Shown: piece after piece, positions 27,833 through 37,328 of the stretch
Layout of the letters: each line of letters begins with the position of its first letter
How positions within the stretch are numbered: the first letter of the stretch is position 1
From: Acidobacteriota bacterium
Lineage (GTDB): Bacteria; Acidobacteriota; UBA6911
NCBI GenBank assembly: GCA_012719455.1
Contig: JAAYAJ010000064.1
Coordinates: 86,308 to 150,307, forward strand
Length of the DNA stretch: 64,000 bases
Direction: 5' to 3'
The notes under the pieces: model-generated
What the model saw: only the letters and a program-made list of their open reading frames with translations
What the model was told of the DNA's origin: nothing
Database searches by the model: none
Made by a program: the position numbers and the translations under genes

Positions 27833-30037
27833 TCAAGGGACGGCCACTACGAAGCCGGCGGTCCCCGTGGTGCCGTTGCGATCGCCCGCCCGGATGCCGA
27901 TCCGGTGCTCACCGGCCGCAAGCTCCGGAGTCGTCACGAGGTACTCCTCCCGGGGTGAATCGGCGATGCCGTCAACGGGGGAAAGGAGACGCCAGGGGCC
28001 CCCGTCGACCGCGACCTCCGCGCTGTGGAGAACCCCGGTGGAAACGCTCGCCCGGAACCGGACCTCCACCCTGCGTCCGCTAACCGACCAGTCGAGGATC
28101 TCGATCTGCGGCGGGGCGGCCGCCACCACGAAGGGGGCGCTCACCCGCTCCCCGACGAGTGACCGGTCGAAGGGATTGGAGAGCTCGTCGTCCGCCACCA
28201 CCTTCAGGCGGTAGGTCCCGTCCGGGAGCGCCGTCGTACCGAGGGTGTAGAAGGTGTCGCAGAGGCCCGATTCCAGTAATTTCCACTCCGATTCCGCCTC
28301 CCCCTTGAGGTAGAGGGAATAGCGCAGGGTATCCCCGTTGCCGTCCTCCGCCTTCCAGGTGAACGAACGGGCGCCGGCTTCGAGCACCTGGCGGGGAGGG
28401 AGCGGCTGGGCTTCCCGCCCGCGCACGCGCGGCGCGTGCAGGCCCTGCCCGTCGGCGGGGGCCGTGGCGGTGTAGAAGCCGCTCGCGGCCATGGACGGCT
28501 GCTTCTCGAGCGCCAGGCCATGCGGCAGGATTGTGAGTTCGGTGACGCGCGGCCGCACGTTCAGCTGCAGATAGGAGATCCGCACCCCTTTCAGGGAGCC
28601 CTCGCCGGCCTCCCCGTCAAACCTGGCCCGCCACTGCAGGTAGCGCGCGCGCGGACTCGTGATCGCCGCTCCGGGCTCCAGGCAGGGGGGACTCCAGTCG
28701 CTCCATGACCCGTCGGGCCGGGGGGTGTTCCCGCTCCGGGTGGCCAGGGCGACGCCCCGGACCGGCCCGGCCGTGTCCCAGTCGATCCTCCCCCAGGTGG
28801 AGACGGTCCCGGCATCGAGCGTGTCCGACTCGAAAGTCCCGGAAGGCGCCTTCCCCTTCCGGAGCCGGTAGACCTTTCCCCGGTTACTGGTCCCGACATA
28901 GACATCGTCCCCCGCGACGATCAACCGGGACGCGTCCTCCTCGGGCAGGTCGGTGACCACCGCCACCCGGCCGCCGGAGCGGAGGGTCATCAGCCTCCCC
29001 TTGGGGCCCGTGGCCACCTGCAGCTCCCCGTCGGCGCCGGGGACGATATCGAACGCCGTTTCCCCGTCGGCACTGTAGAGGAGCTCGACGGCGCCGTCGG
29101 CGCCGATGGCATAGACCGCCGCGGCGCCCGACCGCTTCCTCCCCTCGCCCCCTTCCGTCGCGGTCCCCGCCCCCTGCCCCGCCGCGGCAGGGGCGGAGCC
29201 CGCCCCGCCGGCGCCCGCCACGACCGTCACCGTGGTCGAAACCGTCACGACCCCCTCCCCGGCGGAAGCGGGAGCGCTTCCCGGCGCCTTCGAGGAGGCG
29301 GCGGCGGCATACAGGGTGCCGAAACGGTCCATGGCGAGCGCGTGCACCTCCTCGTAAGGGGTGTCGACCAGGGCAAACCCCCTCCCCCGCGGGTCGACGC
29401 GGAGCACGCGCCCGTTCGGAGCGGTCCCCGCCAGGAGATCCTTCCCCTCGAACCTGAGGCACCGGACATGGCTGTCACCGGAGACGTGAAACACGGTCCC
29501 CTGTCCCTCCCGGTTCACCCGGTAAATGACGCCGCCGGCGCCGGTCCCGACGTAGAGATTGTCCTCGGCGTCAAACACCATCGCCCATATGTAGGTCCCC
29601 TCCGGGTCGAAGAATTCCTCCGGGTCGTTCGCCCCGCGCAGGCGGTAGATCCTCCCCTCGGGAGAGGTGCCGGCGTACAAGGTGCCGGAAGAATCGAGCG
29701 CCAGGGCGAAGACGTGGAGCTCGCGGGACTCGAAATAGAGACTCCCCTTCCCTTCGGGGTCGATCCGGTACACTTTCCCCTCGGCCCCCGTCCCGACGTA
29801 AAGGTTCCCCGCCCGGTCGCGGACCATGGAGAAGATGTATTCCTGGCCGGTGTCGAACCACAGGTCGAGGGGGGGAGCCAGCGAGAGAGCCCCGTCGGAG
29901 GCGAGTGACACGCCGCTGAATACTCCCGCGAGCATTTCCTCCCGGGTGAAATTTTCCCAGAACCGCGGCAGGGCGGCCCAGGAAACGGCCGAAAGGGCCA
30001 GAAAGACGAGCGGCAAGGTGGATGTCCTTATACGCAT
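27833..30037 (-). CDS. Exported beta-propeller protein with C-terminal Ig/FN3-like domains
   Basis: A 734-residue protein with a signal peptide (1-21). Residues 60-240 are repeats of the pattern DxxGNLYVGTGxxGKVYRI, typical of propeller blades, and further blades follow to about residue 400. A Gly/Ala/Ser/Pro-rich insert lies near residues 255-305. The C-terminal part (about 430-734) is beta-sandwich-like with SYLQLNVRPRVTELTILPHG and the FN3-style DGTYRLKVVADDELSNP. There are no catalytic motifs. Its start is only 14 bases after the S55 peptidase stop, so the two are certainly cotranscribed. It probably serves as a binding or recognition module outside the cytoplasm. Confidence 0.8.
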   Translation of the reverse strand: MRIRTSTLPLVFLALSAVSWAALPRFWENFTREEMLAGVFSGVSLASDGALSLAPPLDLWFDTGQEYIFSMVRDRAGNLYVGTGAEGKVYRIDPEGKGSLYFESRELHVFALALDSSGTLYAGTSPEGRIYRLRGANDPEEFFDPEGTYIWAMVFDAEDNLYVGTGAGGVIYRVNREGQGTVFHVSGDSHVRCLRFEGKDLLAGTAPNGRVLRVDPRGRGFALVDTPYEEVHALAMDRFGTLYAAAASSKAPGSAPASAGEGVVTVSTTVTVVAGAGGAGSAPAAAGQGAGTATEGGEGRKRSGAAAVYAIGADGAVELLYSADGETAFDIVPGADGELQVATGPKGRLMTLRSGGRVAVVTDLPEEDASRLIVAGDDVYVGTSNRGKVYRLRKGKAPSGTFESDTLDAGTVSTWGRIDWDTAGPVRGVALATRSGNTPRPDGSWSDWSPPCLEPGAAITSPRARYLQWRARFDGEAGEGSLKGVRISYLQLNVRPRVTELTILPHGLALEKQPSMAASGFYTATAPADGQGLHAPRVRGREAQPLPPRQVLEAGARSFTWKAEDGNGDTLRYSLYLKGEAESEWKLLESGLCDTFYTLGTTALPDGTYRLKVVADDELSNPFDRSLVGERVSAPFVVAAAPPQIEILDWSVSGRRVEVRFRASVSTGVLHSAEVAVDGGPWRLLSPVDGIADSPREEYLVTTPELAAGEHRIGIRAGDRNGTTGTAGFVVAVP

Positions 30038-30051
30038 GCACAGACCTCTTG

Positions 30052-31857
30052 TCAGGGCTTGATCTCGATCGTCATCGACCGGGAGCCGGCGATGACGTCG
30101 TCCAATGCGGGGAGTTCGTATTCCGCGAGCGGGGCGGAGCGGATTTCGGCCAGCCCTCCCGATTTCCGGTCCGATTGGAGGGCCGAGAGGATCGACGGGG
30201 GGAGGCCCGGCATCCCTTCCCCGCGCATCACCGCCCCGGGCGCGCGCCGGGAAAACCGGAGATAGAGCCGGTCGTTGCGGCGCATCCGGTTGAGGAATCC
30301 GATCAGCCGCCCCGAAGAACGCGGGGTGGACACCCCCCCGTCCTGCTTCTGGTCCAGCGTCGTCAGGGTCGCTCCGTCGGCCAGGGTCAGGGTGAGCGAC
30401 CCGGGGGAGGCGGTGGCGGGGATCTTAATGGTGCGGACGTCGCGGATAACCGCGCCGTTGACCCGCTGCGCCGTCATCGTCAGTTCGACCGTCTCCCCCG
30501 CTTTCACTTCCCGGCGGTCCAGCCCGATCGATTCGAGCCGGGCACCCCGGTCTTCTTCCAGGACCGAAATCTCCAAATCGACGGACTCCAGGTCCAGGCC
30601 CGGGGCTTCGGTCGTCATCAGGTAGTTGACCGGCACGGCAACCGAAAGGGCGGCGTTCTGCACCGCTTCGCTGCGGGAGGAGTAGCGCCCGGCGATCCGG
30701 ACCGTGTCCTCGTTCCGGATGCCGATCTTCCCCTCGACCCCGATCGTGGCCTCCCCCTGGGCGCGCTCGGACGCGGTGATGGTGTTGTAGACCACCATGT
30801 TGAGTAACACCGGGGTCAGCATGGAATCGCGCGCCAGATCGAACCGGTACTCCTTCCTCGCGCCCCGGCTCGAGAGGAGGCCGATCCGCACCGGCACGGT
30901 GCGCGCCCTCTCCCCCACGATGCCGTAGATACCCATGCCCCGGTCCTGGCGGATCGCCCCCACGGCCCTCCCGGCCGCGAGGATCTTGAAGGAGCTCTGG
31001 AGGCTGGGGAAGATGGTCACCACGCTGGCCCGGTGCATGGGAAGTTCCGTGGCGCCCAGCTCGAGGAGATTGTGCCCGAAAGCGTAGAGGCGGTTCCCGT
31101 CCACCCAGGTCACGGTCCCCCCGGCGGAGATGTCCAGGTCCCCCCGCACGAGGGCAACCACGATATTGGAGCCGGGTTCGAACGGGGGGGAGTCCCCCGG
31201 GGCGTCTTCGGCTGGCGCGCCGGAACCTTGCAGCAGGGTCATCCCCGCATCCCGAAACCGGGGGGCGAAGGCCGCCAGGGTGCCGGGATGAAAGCCCCCC
31301 AGGGAAAGGGGAGTGGCGATCGGGAGCAGGGTGTGCGCGTCCCGCGCGCCCGGGGGCGTGTTTCCGCCCCGCACGATCGTGAACTCGAGTCCTCCGCCGC
31401 CGGCGGCGGCAAGCGGCAGCGCCGTGTCCCAGAGCCGGCTCTTCTGCGGGCGCGCGGAACCGCCCTTTTCCTCGAAGGCGTCCACCATGTGGGCAATGGG
31501 GGTGATTCCCGCGATCGGTTCCCGGGCGAAGGAGTAGGTATAGGCGACGGCGCCGAGAAGCTTTCCGTCGATGTAAACGGGGCTGCCGCTCATCCCCTCG
31601 AAGATACCGTACCTGTCGATCACGCCGCCGCTGAAGCGGGCCAGCACCGAGTCAGCCCCCGGAGTCACCCCGCGCATCACCCCGAGGATTTCCACCTGGA
31701 ACTCCTCCGGCCGGGTGCCCTGGAAGCAGGTCAGGCCGACCCCCCTGAGCCCGGGGCGAATGTCCTCGATCCGGAAGAAATCGGGGTGAGCCCCGGAACC
31801 CGAAAAGGGCGCCAGGGCCAGAAGAACCACGGCAAGCCAGAGCGATCGTCTTGTCAT
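30052..31857 (-). CDS. Exported SpoIVB-type (S55) serine peptidase-like protein
   Basis: A 601-residue protein with a signal peptide (1-23), then PDFFRIEDIRPGLRGVGLTC and the S55 motif IFEGMSGSPVYIDGKLLGAV, with Ser90 as the probable nucleophile. A second conserved segment, RLYAFGHNLLELGATELPMHR near residue 260, is typical of the acidobacterial members. The C-terminal half is beta-rich and unassigned. In Bacillus, SpoIVB cleaves SpoIVFA in a sigma-factor cascade, but there are no sporulation genes here, so the target must differ. It heads a three-gene operon of exported proteins and is divergent from mobA. Activity is inferred from the Ser motif only. Confidence 0.8.
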   Translation of the reverse strand: MTRRSLWLAVVLLALAPFSGSGAHPDFFRIEDIRPGLRGVGLTCFQGTRPEEFQVEILGVMRGVTPGADSVLARFSGGVIDRYGIFEGMSGSPVYIDGKLLGAVAYTYSFAREPIAGITPIAHMVDAFEEKGGSARPQKSRLWDTALPLAAAGGGGLEFTIVRGGNTPPGARDAHTLLPIATPLSLGGFHPGTLAAFAPRFRDAGMTLLQGSGAPAEDAPGDSPPFEPGSNIVVALVRGDLDISAGGTVTWVDGNRLYAFGHNLLELGATELPMHRASVVTIFPSLQSSFKILAAGRAVGAIRQDRGMGIYGIVGERARTVPVRIGLLSSRGARKEYRFDLARDSMLTPVLLNMVVYNTITASERAQGEATIGVEGKIGIRNEDTVRIAGRYSSRSEAVQNAALSVAVPVNYLMTTEAPGLDLESVDLEISVLEEDRGARLESIGLDRREVKAGETVELTMTAQRVNGAVIRDVRTIKIPATASPGSLTLTLADGATLTTLDQKQDGGVSTPRSSGRLIGFLNRMRRNDRLYLRFSRRAPGAVMRGEGMPGLPPSILSALQSDRKSGGLAEIRSAPLAEYELPALDDVIAGSRSMTIEIKP

Positions 31858-31950
31858 CCGTCCCGACCTTTCCCGGCAAGTATAACAGAATGTTCCGGGA
31901 TGACGGCCAGGGACACATTGCGGTTGACGAAACCGGAGCGGGGGCCGATC

Positions 31951-32598
31951 ATGGAGTCCATGGTGAGCGAGGACTTGTGCGCCGTCATCCTGGCCGGCGG
32001 ACGAAGCCGCCGGATGGGGAGCAACAAGGCGCTGATGACGATCGGCGGGCGCCCCCTGATCCAGATCGTGATCGAACGGGCTCTCCCCCTGACGCAGCGA
32101 ATCCTGATCTCATCGGACGAGGGGGAGGAGTACCGGCTCCTCGGCTTCCCCGTCGTTCCGGACCGCTACCGGGACCATGGCCCGCTGGCCGGACTTCACG
32201 CCGCCATGCACCACGAGCACGCCTCCCTCTACCTCGCCTTGGCGTGCGACCTCCCGGGCGTCCCCACCCCCCTGCTCGAGTACCTCGTCGCCTGCGCCGA
32301 AGGGTACGACGCCGCCATCCCGCGCTCGCGCGACGGGCTGGCCCACCCTTTGTGCGCCGTCTACCGCAGAAGCTGCCTGTCCCGGATCGAAGACGCCCTC
32401 GAGCACGGCGCCCGGAAGGTGATCGCCACCTTCCTCGACGGCCCCCTGCGCATCCGCTGGGTACCCCACGGAGATGGCCCGTTCGATGACTCCGACCTGG
32501 CCAATATCAACACTCCCGGAGACTTGCAGAGGCTCCGCCGGAGGATGGAGGGGGAAACCTCCATAAACTCTACATATGGTAGCCAGTTACGCAAATAA
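31951..32598 (+). CDS. mobA: Molybdenum cofactor guanylyltransferase MobA
   Basis: Adds GMP to molybdopterin to form the guanine dinucleotide cofactor. The 215-residue protein has the nucleotide-binding signature LAGGRSRRMGSNKALM near residues 14-29, then PDRYRDHGPLAGLHAAM and LALACDLPGVPTPLLEYL, and the late NINTPGDLQRL, which is typical of MobA. The start ATG at 31951 is in the intergenic region; the longer open frame further upstream is antisense to the S55 gene. MobA implies molybdenum or tungsten enzymes elsewhere in the genome. No other cofactor gene is adjacent. Confidence 0.93.
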   Translation: MESMVSEDLCAVILAGGRSRRMGSNKALMTIGGRPLIQIVIERALPLTQRILISSDEGEEYRLLGFPVVPDRYRDHGPLAGLHAAMHHEHASLYLALACDLPGVPTPLLEYLVACAEGYDAAIPRSRDGLAHPLCAVYRRSCLSRIEDALEHGARKVIATFLDGPLRIRWVPHGDGPFDDSDLANINTPGDLQRLRRRMEGETSINSTYGSQLRK

Positions 32599-32620
32599 CC
32601 CCATTATGTTGTGATTTTTC

Positions 32621-32651
32621 TTGACCTGGCTCCAAACCGTTGTGCTATATT
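32621..32651 (+). promoter_or_regulatory. Probable promoter with extended -10 for the hydrolase gene
   Basis: TTGACC (32621-32626), 19 bases, TATATT (32646-32651) preceded by TGC, so an extended -10. The spacer is two bases longer than ideal. It lies 85 bases before the start of the hydrolase-fold gene. Confidence 0.5.
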
Positions 32652-32736
32652 GACCCCCTATATCGGAAACACGACAGCTTGACCCGCAGCGGCAGACCAC
32701 GGCCCGAATGCGGGCCGATTCCCGGAGCCTCTTTCC

Positions 32737-33648
32737 ATGAAACGGCGGGTATTAATGGATGAAACCAGGTTGGGTTGGTTCCTGCGCGCGCTCCTGCCCG
32801 CCGCCCTGATCCTGTTCGCGGTCATCGCCCTGGTTCTCGGCTTCCCGATGTACAGGATCTCCTACCCCGGCTCCGTGACCGAGTCGGTCGACCCGTCGCA
32901 CTACCTTCTCTCCTGGCTCGAACTCCAGATCCCCTCGAGCCGCGGGGAATCGATCCCGGGGTGGTGGATCCCGGGCCTCAAGCACGCCCCGGGGATCATC
33001 CTGGCCCCCGGCTATGGCATGAGCCGGTCGGACGCCCTGAGCCTTGCGGTCGCCCTGCATCAGCACGGGTTCAACCTGGTGGTGGTCAACCAGCGGGGGA
33101 GCGGCGGCGCACCCCGGGGGGCCAGTACGCTCGGCCTCCGGGAAGCCGACGACATGGCCGACACCGTGCGCTTCATGATCGGGCGCCCCGAAAACAACCC
33201 CGAGTGGCTGGGGATTTGGGGAGTGGACACAAGCGCTTTCGCCGCCCTCAAAACCGCTGCCGCCTTCCCCGAAGTCCGGGCGGTCGCGGCCGACAGTGCC
33301 TACGCGACGATCGATCATTTTCTGGGCTACCGGCTCGCCGAGGATTTCGGCGTGGACAACAGCATCCTGCACTTCGCGTGCTGGCAGCTCTTCCGGCTGA
33401 TCCATATCGCGGACTTCCGGGCCCTGGACCGGCCCCTGCCGGTCGAAGGGCTGGCGGGAAAATCGATCCTGTTCATCAAAGGGGAGGGGCGCGGGACCCT
33501 GGCGGCCTCGACCGAGGCATTGCACGCCGTCGTGCCGCAGGGGGAACTCATGACCCACCCGACGGCGCGGGTGCACGCTCTGAGCGGCGAAGGGCTCAAG
33601 AGTTACGACCGGCAGGTAGCCGGCTTCTTTCACCTGAATTTGCAATAA
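32737..33648 (+). CDS. Membrane-anchored alpha/beta-hydrolase-fold protein lacking the usual serine
   Basis: A 303-residue protein with one N-terminal helix (about 18-38) and an alpha/beta hydrolase domain beyond it: GIILAPGYGMSRSDALSLA, FNLVVVNQRGSGGAPRGAST and IGRPENNPEWLGIWGVDTS are the usual strand/turn landmarks. At the nucleophile elbow (WGxSxG in relatives) it reads WGVDTSA, with Asp164 in the serine position; Ser166 is two residues later. A second Asp and a His needed for the triad are not evident. It may be a non-catalytic relative. ATG 32755 is an alternative start. The neighbour smc begins 58 bases downstream. Confidence 0.75.
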   Translation: MKRRVLMDETRLGWFLRALLPAALILFAVIALVLGFPMYRISYPGSVTESVDPSHYLLSWLELQIPSSRGESIPGWWIPGLKHAPGIILAPGYGMSRSDALSLAVALHQHGFNLVVVNQRGSGGAPRGASTLGLREADDMADTVRFMIGRPENNPEWLGIWGVDTSAFAALKTAAAFPEVRAVAADSAYATIDHFLGYRLAEDFGVDNSILHFACWQLFRLIHIADFRALDRPLPVEGLAGKSILFIKGEGRGTLAASTEALHAVVPQGELMTHPTARVHALSGEGLKSYDRQVAGFFHLNLQ

Positions 33649-33706
33649 GAGGCGCGGGAATCCAACCGAGGGCAAACGAGAGAGCGGAAAGGGTGACACG
33701 AACGCT

Positions 33707-36700
33707 ATGAACCGAATCAAGAAACTGGAGCTCGTGGGATTCAAATCCTTCTGCGACCGCACGCACATCCCCTTTAACGAGGGGGTCACGGTCATCGTCG
33801 GCCCCAACGGCTGCGGGAAGAGCAACATCTCCGACGCCATCAGCTGGGTGGTCGGGGAGCAGAGCGCCAAATCGCTGCGCACGGACAAGATGGAAGGGGT
33901 GATCTTCAACGGGACCCAGAAGCGCAAACCAACCGGCTTCGCCGAGGTCATCCTGACCCTCTCCCTGGACCACGAGATCGAGATCCCGGGGGCGCCCGAG
34001 TTCAACCCGGCCAATTTCAGCATCGGCCGGCGGCTCTACCGCTCGGGGGAAAGCGAGTACTACCTCGACGGCCAACGCTGCCGACTGAAGGATATCCAGG
34101 CCCTGCTCGAGGGGACCGGCCTGGGCCCCAACTCCTACGCCATCCTGGAGCAGGGGCGGATCGGCCAGATCCTCAGCTCCAAGCCCGCCGAGCGCCGCAG
34201 CCTGATCGAGGAAGCCGCGCGCATCACCCTCTTCAAGAGTCGGCGCTATTCGGCGGAGAACAAGCTGGAACAGGCCCAACAGAACCTGACACGGGCCGAA
34301 GACATCATCCGCGAGGTGGTGCGGCAGCTGAACTCCCTGCGCCGGCAGGCGGCCAAGGCGCGGCGCTACAACAGGATAAGGGAGGAACTCCGCTCCGTCC
34401 AGCGCCTCAAGATCGGGATGGAGGACCGCGAACTGCGCCGGAAGCTGTCCGAGTGCGCCGCGCGTTTCACCGTGGCGCAGGAGCGGGAGGAGGCGATGCT
34501 GGCCGAGCTGGCCGGGGCGGAAGGCGCGCGGGACGAAGCGCGCCGTGACAGCGCCCGGCAGGAGGAGGAGGTCAACCAGGTCCGGGAGCGCCTGACGGGG
34601 CTCAAGGTCGATGCAGGCGACGCCCGCAACACGCTCGAAAAACAGGAGACCCAGCGGCTCGGGCTCATCTCCCGCACCGGGGAGCTCGAACGGGAACAGG
34701 CGGCCATCGCCGACCGGGAGCAGATCATCGGGCGCGAGACGGAACGGCTCCGGGAAACCGGCGACGCGCTCGCCCGGGAAATCGCCCAGGAGCAGGAGGT
34801 CGTCGAGGCGGAACAGGCCAAGAGCGAGCGGCTACAGGAGGGGATCCGGGAAACCGAAACGCAGATCGACGAGCTCCGCTCCTTCCTCCTGACCGGCGCG
34901 GGGAAACTGTCGGACCTGAAAAATCTGCAGGCTCGCTGCCAGGAAAGCCTGGCCCGGATCGCGGCCCGGGCCGCCCGCCTCGAACATGAGCGGCAGGCCA
35001 GGGCCGAGGAAAGGGCCGGACGGACGGCCGAACTGGAGAGGGTGCGCGGCGACTACGCCCGCAAGGCGGAGCGACAAAAGGAGGTGGCCGCGGCCGGTGA
35101 GGAACTCGAGGGACAGGCCGGACGGCTGGCCGCCGCGATCGAGCGGCTGACGGAGGAACTCACGGCGCACTCCAACGAACACAGCCTGATGCAGCACCGC
35201 TACTCCTCGCTCGAGGAGATCGAGCAGCGGCGCAGCAACTACTCCGAAGGGGTGCAGAAATACCTCTCCACCAGGATCCCGGGGGAGGAGGAGTGCCGCG
35301 CGAAGACGCTGGCGGACCATATCGAAACCGACCCGGCCTACGAGGCCGCGCTCGAGGACTACTTGAACGCGCCGCTGCAGTACATCCTGGTCGAGAACCG
35401 GGACGACGCCATGAGCGGGGTGGAGCGGCTCAAACGGATCGGCGCCGGGAAATGCACCTTCATGACCCTGCAGAACGGCCATAGCCACGGCCACGGCACC
35501 GGCGCCGGCCGGCCCGAAATCGAGGGGGACGGGGTGATCGGCTACCTGGACGGGCTGCTGCGCATGACGCCCGACGTCAGGCACGCGTTCGAACGCGCGC
35601 TCCCCGAATTCGCCTCGACCGTCATGGTTTCCGACCTCGACACGGCGTTTCGGCTGGCCGAGCGGTCCCCCGCCGCCAACTTCCTGACCCTTTCGGGGGA
35701 AGCGTATTCCCCGCGCGGCACCCTGTCGGCCGTCGGAGAGCGCAAATCGATGGCGGGCTTTCTTGCCCTGAAACGCGAAAAGCGGGAACTCGACAGGAAG
35801 CTGGCCGCGCTGGCCCAGAAGATCGAATCGGCGCGCGCGGAACTCTCCGGCCTCAAAGAAGAGCAGTCGGTCGCAGCGGAATCGATCAAGGCCCTTATGG
35901 CCGAGGCTCGGAAGCTCGAGGTGGAAACGGCCCTGACGGGGCACGAGATCTCCAGGATCGAGGGGGACCTGGGCCGGATCGAACAATCGGAGCAGGTGGC
36001 CGACACGGAAATCGCGCAGCTCGAAACGGAGCGGCGGGAACTCGCGTCCCGCCTGGAAGGGGCGGCCGGGGAGATCGCCGAGATCGAGGCCAGAAGCGGG
36101 ACCGGGTCGGAGGAGCTGGCCGAACTCAACGCGCAGCTGCAGGCGCTGCGCACGGAAAGCGCCTCCCTTTCCAAGGAAATGGGGAGCCTCGTCTCCGCCC
36201 ACGCCGTCAAGAAGGAGCGGCGCCTCGGCATCGACGCCTCCCTGCGGCGGCTCGCGCAGGAATCGGAGGAGGTGCGCCGGCGCGCCGAGGCGAACCGGAC
36301 CGAAGCGGCCCAGGTGCGCGAGCGAATCGCGGAGCTGCGCGTCGCCCAGGAGCAGGCCCGGGAGCGGATCGCCGAATGCACGCAGACGATCGAGAGGACG
36401 ACGGAAACGCTCGGGGAAATGCAGGCCGCCCTTTCGTCCGGGCGTGCAGCACTCGAACAGGTGGAGGAGCAGCTGCGGGTCCTGCTCTCCGGACGTGAAG
36501 AGGCCCTGAACGCCCGGAGCCGGATCGAGATCGAGAAGACCCGGCTCGAAAACGACCTGGAGCACCTCGAACGCCATTGCCAGGAGGAGTTCCATGTCCC
36601 TGCGGCCGAACTCATCGTCGACATCGAGGACTCGGGCTGGCAGCGCGACTACCGGGAAGTGGCCGAGGAATACGACCGGATGCGCAAGACGATCGAAAAC

Positions 36701-37315
36701 TTCGGGGCCATCAACATGCGCGCCCTGGAGGAGTACAAGGAGCTGGAGCAGCGCTACCAGTTCCTGAACGGCCAGCGCCTGGACATCGAACAATCGATCG
36801 CCGACATCCAGAAGGCGATCGCCGACATCAACCGGCGCTCCATCGAGCAGTTCGAGGAGGCGTTCCAGGCGATCCGGCGCAATTTCCAGGAAGTGTTCCA
36901 GATCCTCTTCGGCGGCGGGCAATGCGACCTGAGGCTGCTCGACGAGGACGACGTGCTCGACAGCGGGATCGACATCATCGCCCAGCCCCCGGGCAAGCGG
37001 CTGCAGAACGTGCTGCTGCTGTCGGGGGGGGAGAAGGCGCTGACGGCCCTGGCGCTCCTGATCGCCATCTTCCGCTACCGGCCGAGCCCCGTATGTGTCC
37101 TGGACGAGGTGGACGCGCCGCTCGACGACGCCAACGTGAACCGCTTCACGCGCCTGGTCACCGAGCTGAGCCAGAACACCCAGTTCATCATCATCACCCA
37201 CAACAAGAACACCATGGAAACGGCCCAGACAATGTACGGCGTCACCATGGAAGAGCCGGGGGTTTCCAAAATCATCGGCGTGGATTTCCGCCAGCAGCAG
37301 GCGCTGGCCAGCTGA
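33707..37315 (+). CDS. smc: Chromosome partition protein SMC
   Basis: The ATPase of bacterial condensin, working with ScpA and ScpB in chromosome compaction and segregation. The 1202-residue protein has the head N-terminus IKKLELVGFKSFCDRTHIPF with Walker A GPNGCGKSN at residues 32-40, long coiled coils (about 160-510 and 680-1020), a central hinge (about 510-680), and the C-terminal head LLLSGGEKALTALALLIAIF with Walker B VCVLDEVDAPLDDANVNRF. The length is normal. The hinge contains a short His/Gly-rich loop (NGHSHGHGTGAG near residue 592). scpA and scpB are not in the window. purC follows 13 bases later. Confidence 0.97.
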   Translation: MNRIKKLELVGFKSFCDRTHIPFNEGVTVIVGPNGCGKSNISDAISWVVGEQSAKSLRTDKMEGVIFNGTQKRKPTGFAEVILTLSLDHEIEIPGAPEFNPANFSIGRRLYRSGESEYYLDGQRCRLKDIQALLEGTGLGPNSYAILEQGRIGQILSSKPAERRSLIEEAARITLFKSRRYSAENKLEQAQQNLTRAEDIIREVVRQLNSLRRQAAKARRYNRIREELRSVQRLKIGMEDRELRRKLSECAARFTVAQEREEAMLAELAGAEGARDEARRDSARQEEEVNQVRERLTGLKVDAGDARNTLEKQETQRLGLISRTGELEREQAAIADREQIIGRETERLRETGDALAREIAQEQEVVEAEQAKSERLQEGIRETETQIDELRSFLLTGAGKLSDLKNLQARCQESLARIAARAARLEHERQARAEERAGRTAELERVRGDYARKAERQKEVAAAGEELEGQAGRLAAAIERLTEELTAHSNEHSLMQHRYSSLEEIEQRRSNYSEGVQKYLSTRIPGEEECRAKTLADHIETDPAYEAALEDYLNAPLQYILVENRDDAMSGVERLKRIGAGKCTFMTLQNGHSHGHGTGAGRPEIEGDGVIGYLDGLLRMTPDVRHAFERALPEFASTVMVSDLDTAFRLAERSPAANFLTLSGEAYSPRGTLSAVGERKSMAGFLALKREKRELDRKLAALAQKIESARAELSGLKEEQSVAAESIKALMAEARKLEVETALTGHEISRIEGDLGRIEQSEQVADTEIAQLETERRELASRLEGAAGEIAEIEARSGTGSEELAELNAQLQALRTESASLSKEMGSLVSAHAVKKERRLGIDASLRRLAQESEEVRRRAEANRTEAAQVRERIAELRVAQEQARERIAECTQTIERTTETLGEMQAALSSGRAALEQVEEQLRVLLSGREEALNARSRIEIEKTRLENDLEHLERHCQEEFHVPAAELIVDIEDSGWQRDYREVAEEYDRMRKTIENFGAINMRALEEYKELEQRYQFLNGQRLDIEQSIADIQKAIADINRRSIEQFEEAFQAIRRNFQEVFQILFGGGQCDLRLLDEDDVLDSGIDIIAQPPGKRLQNVLLLSGGEKALTALALLIAIFRYRPSPVCVLDEVDAPLDDANVNRFTRLVTELSQNTQFIIITHNKNTMETAQTMYGVTMEEPGVSKIIGVDFRQQQALAS

Positions 37316-37328
37316 TCCGGGGAGACAT

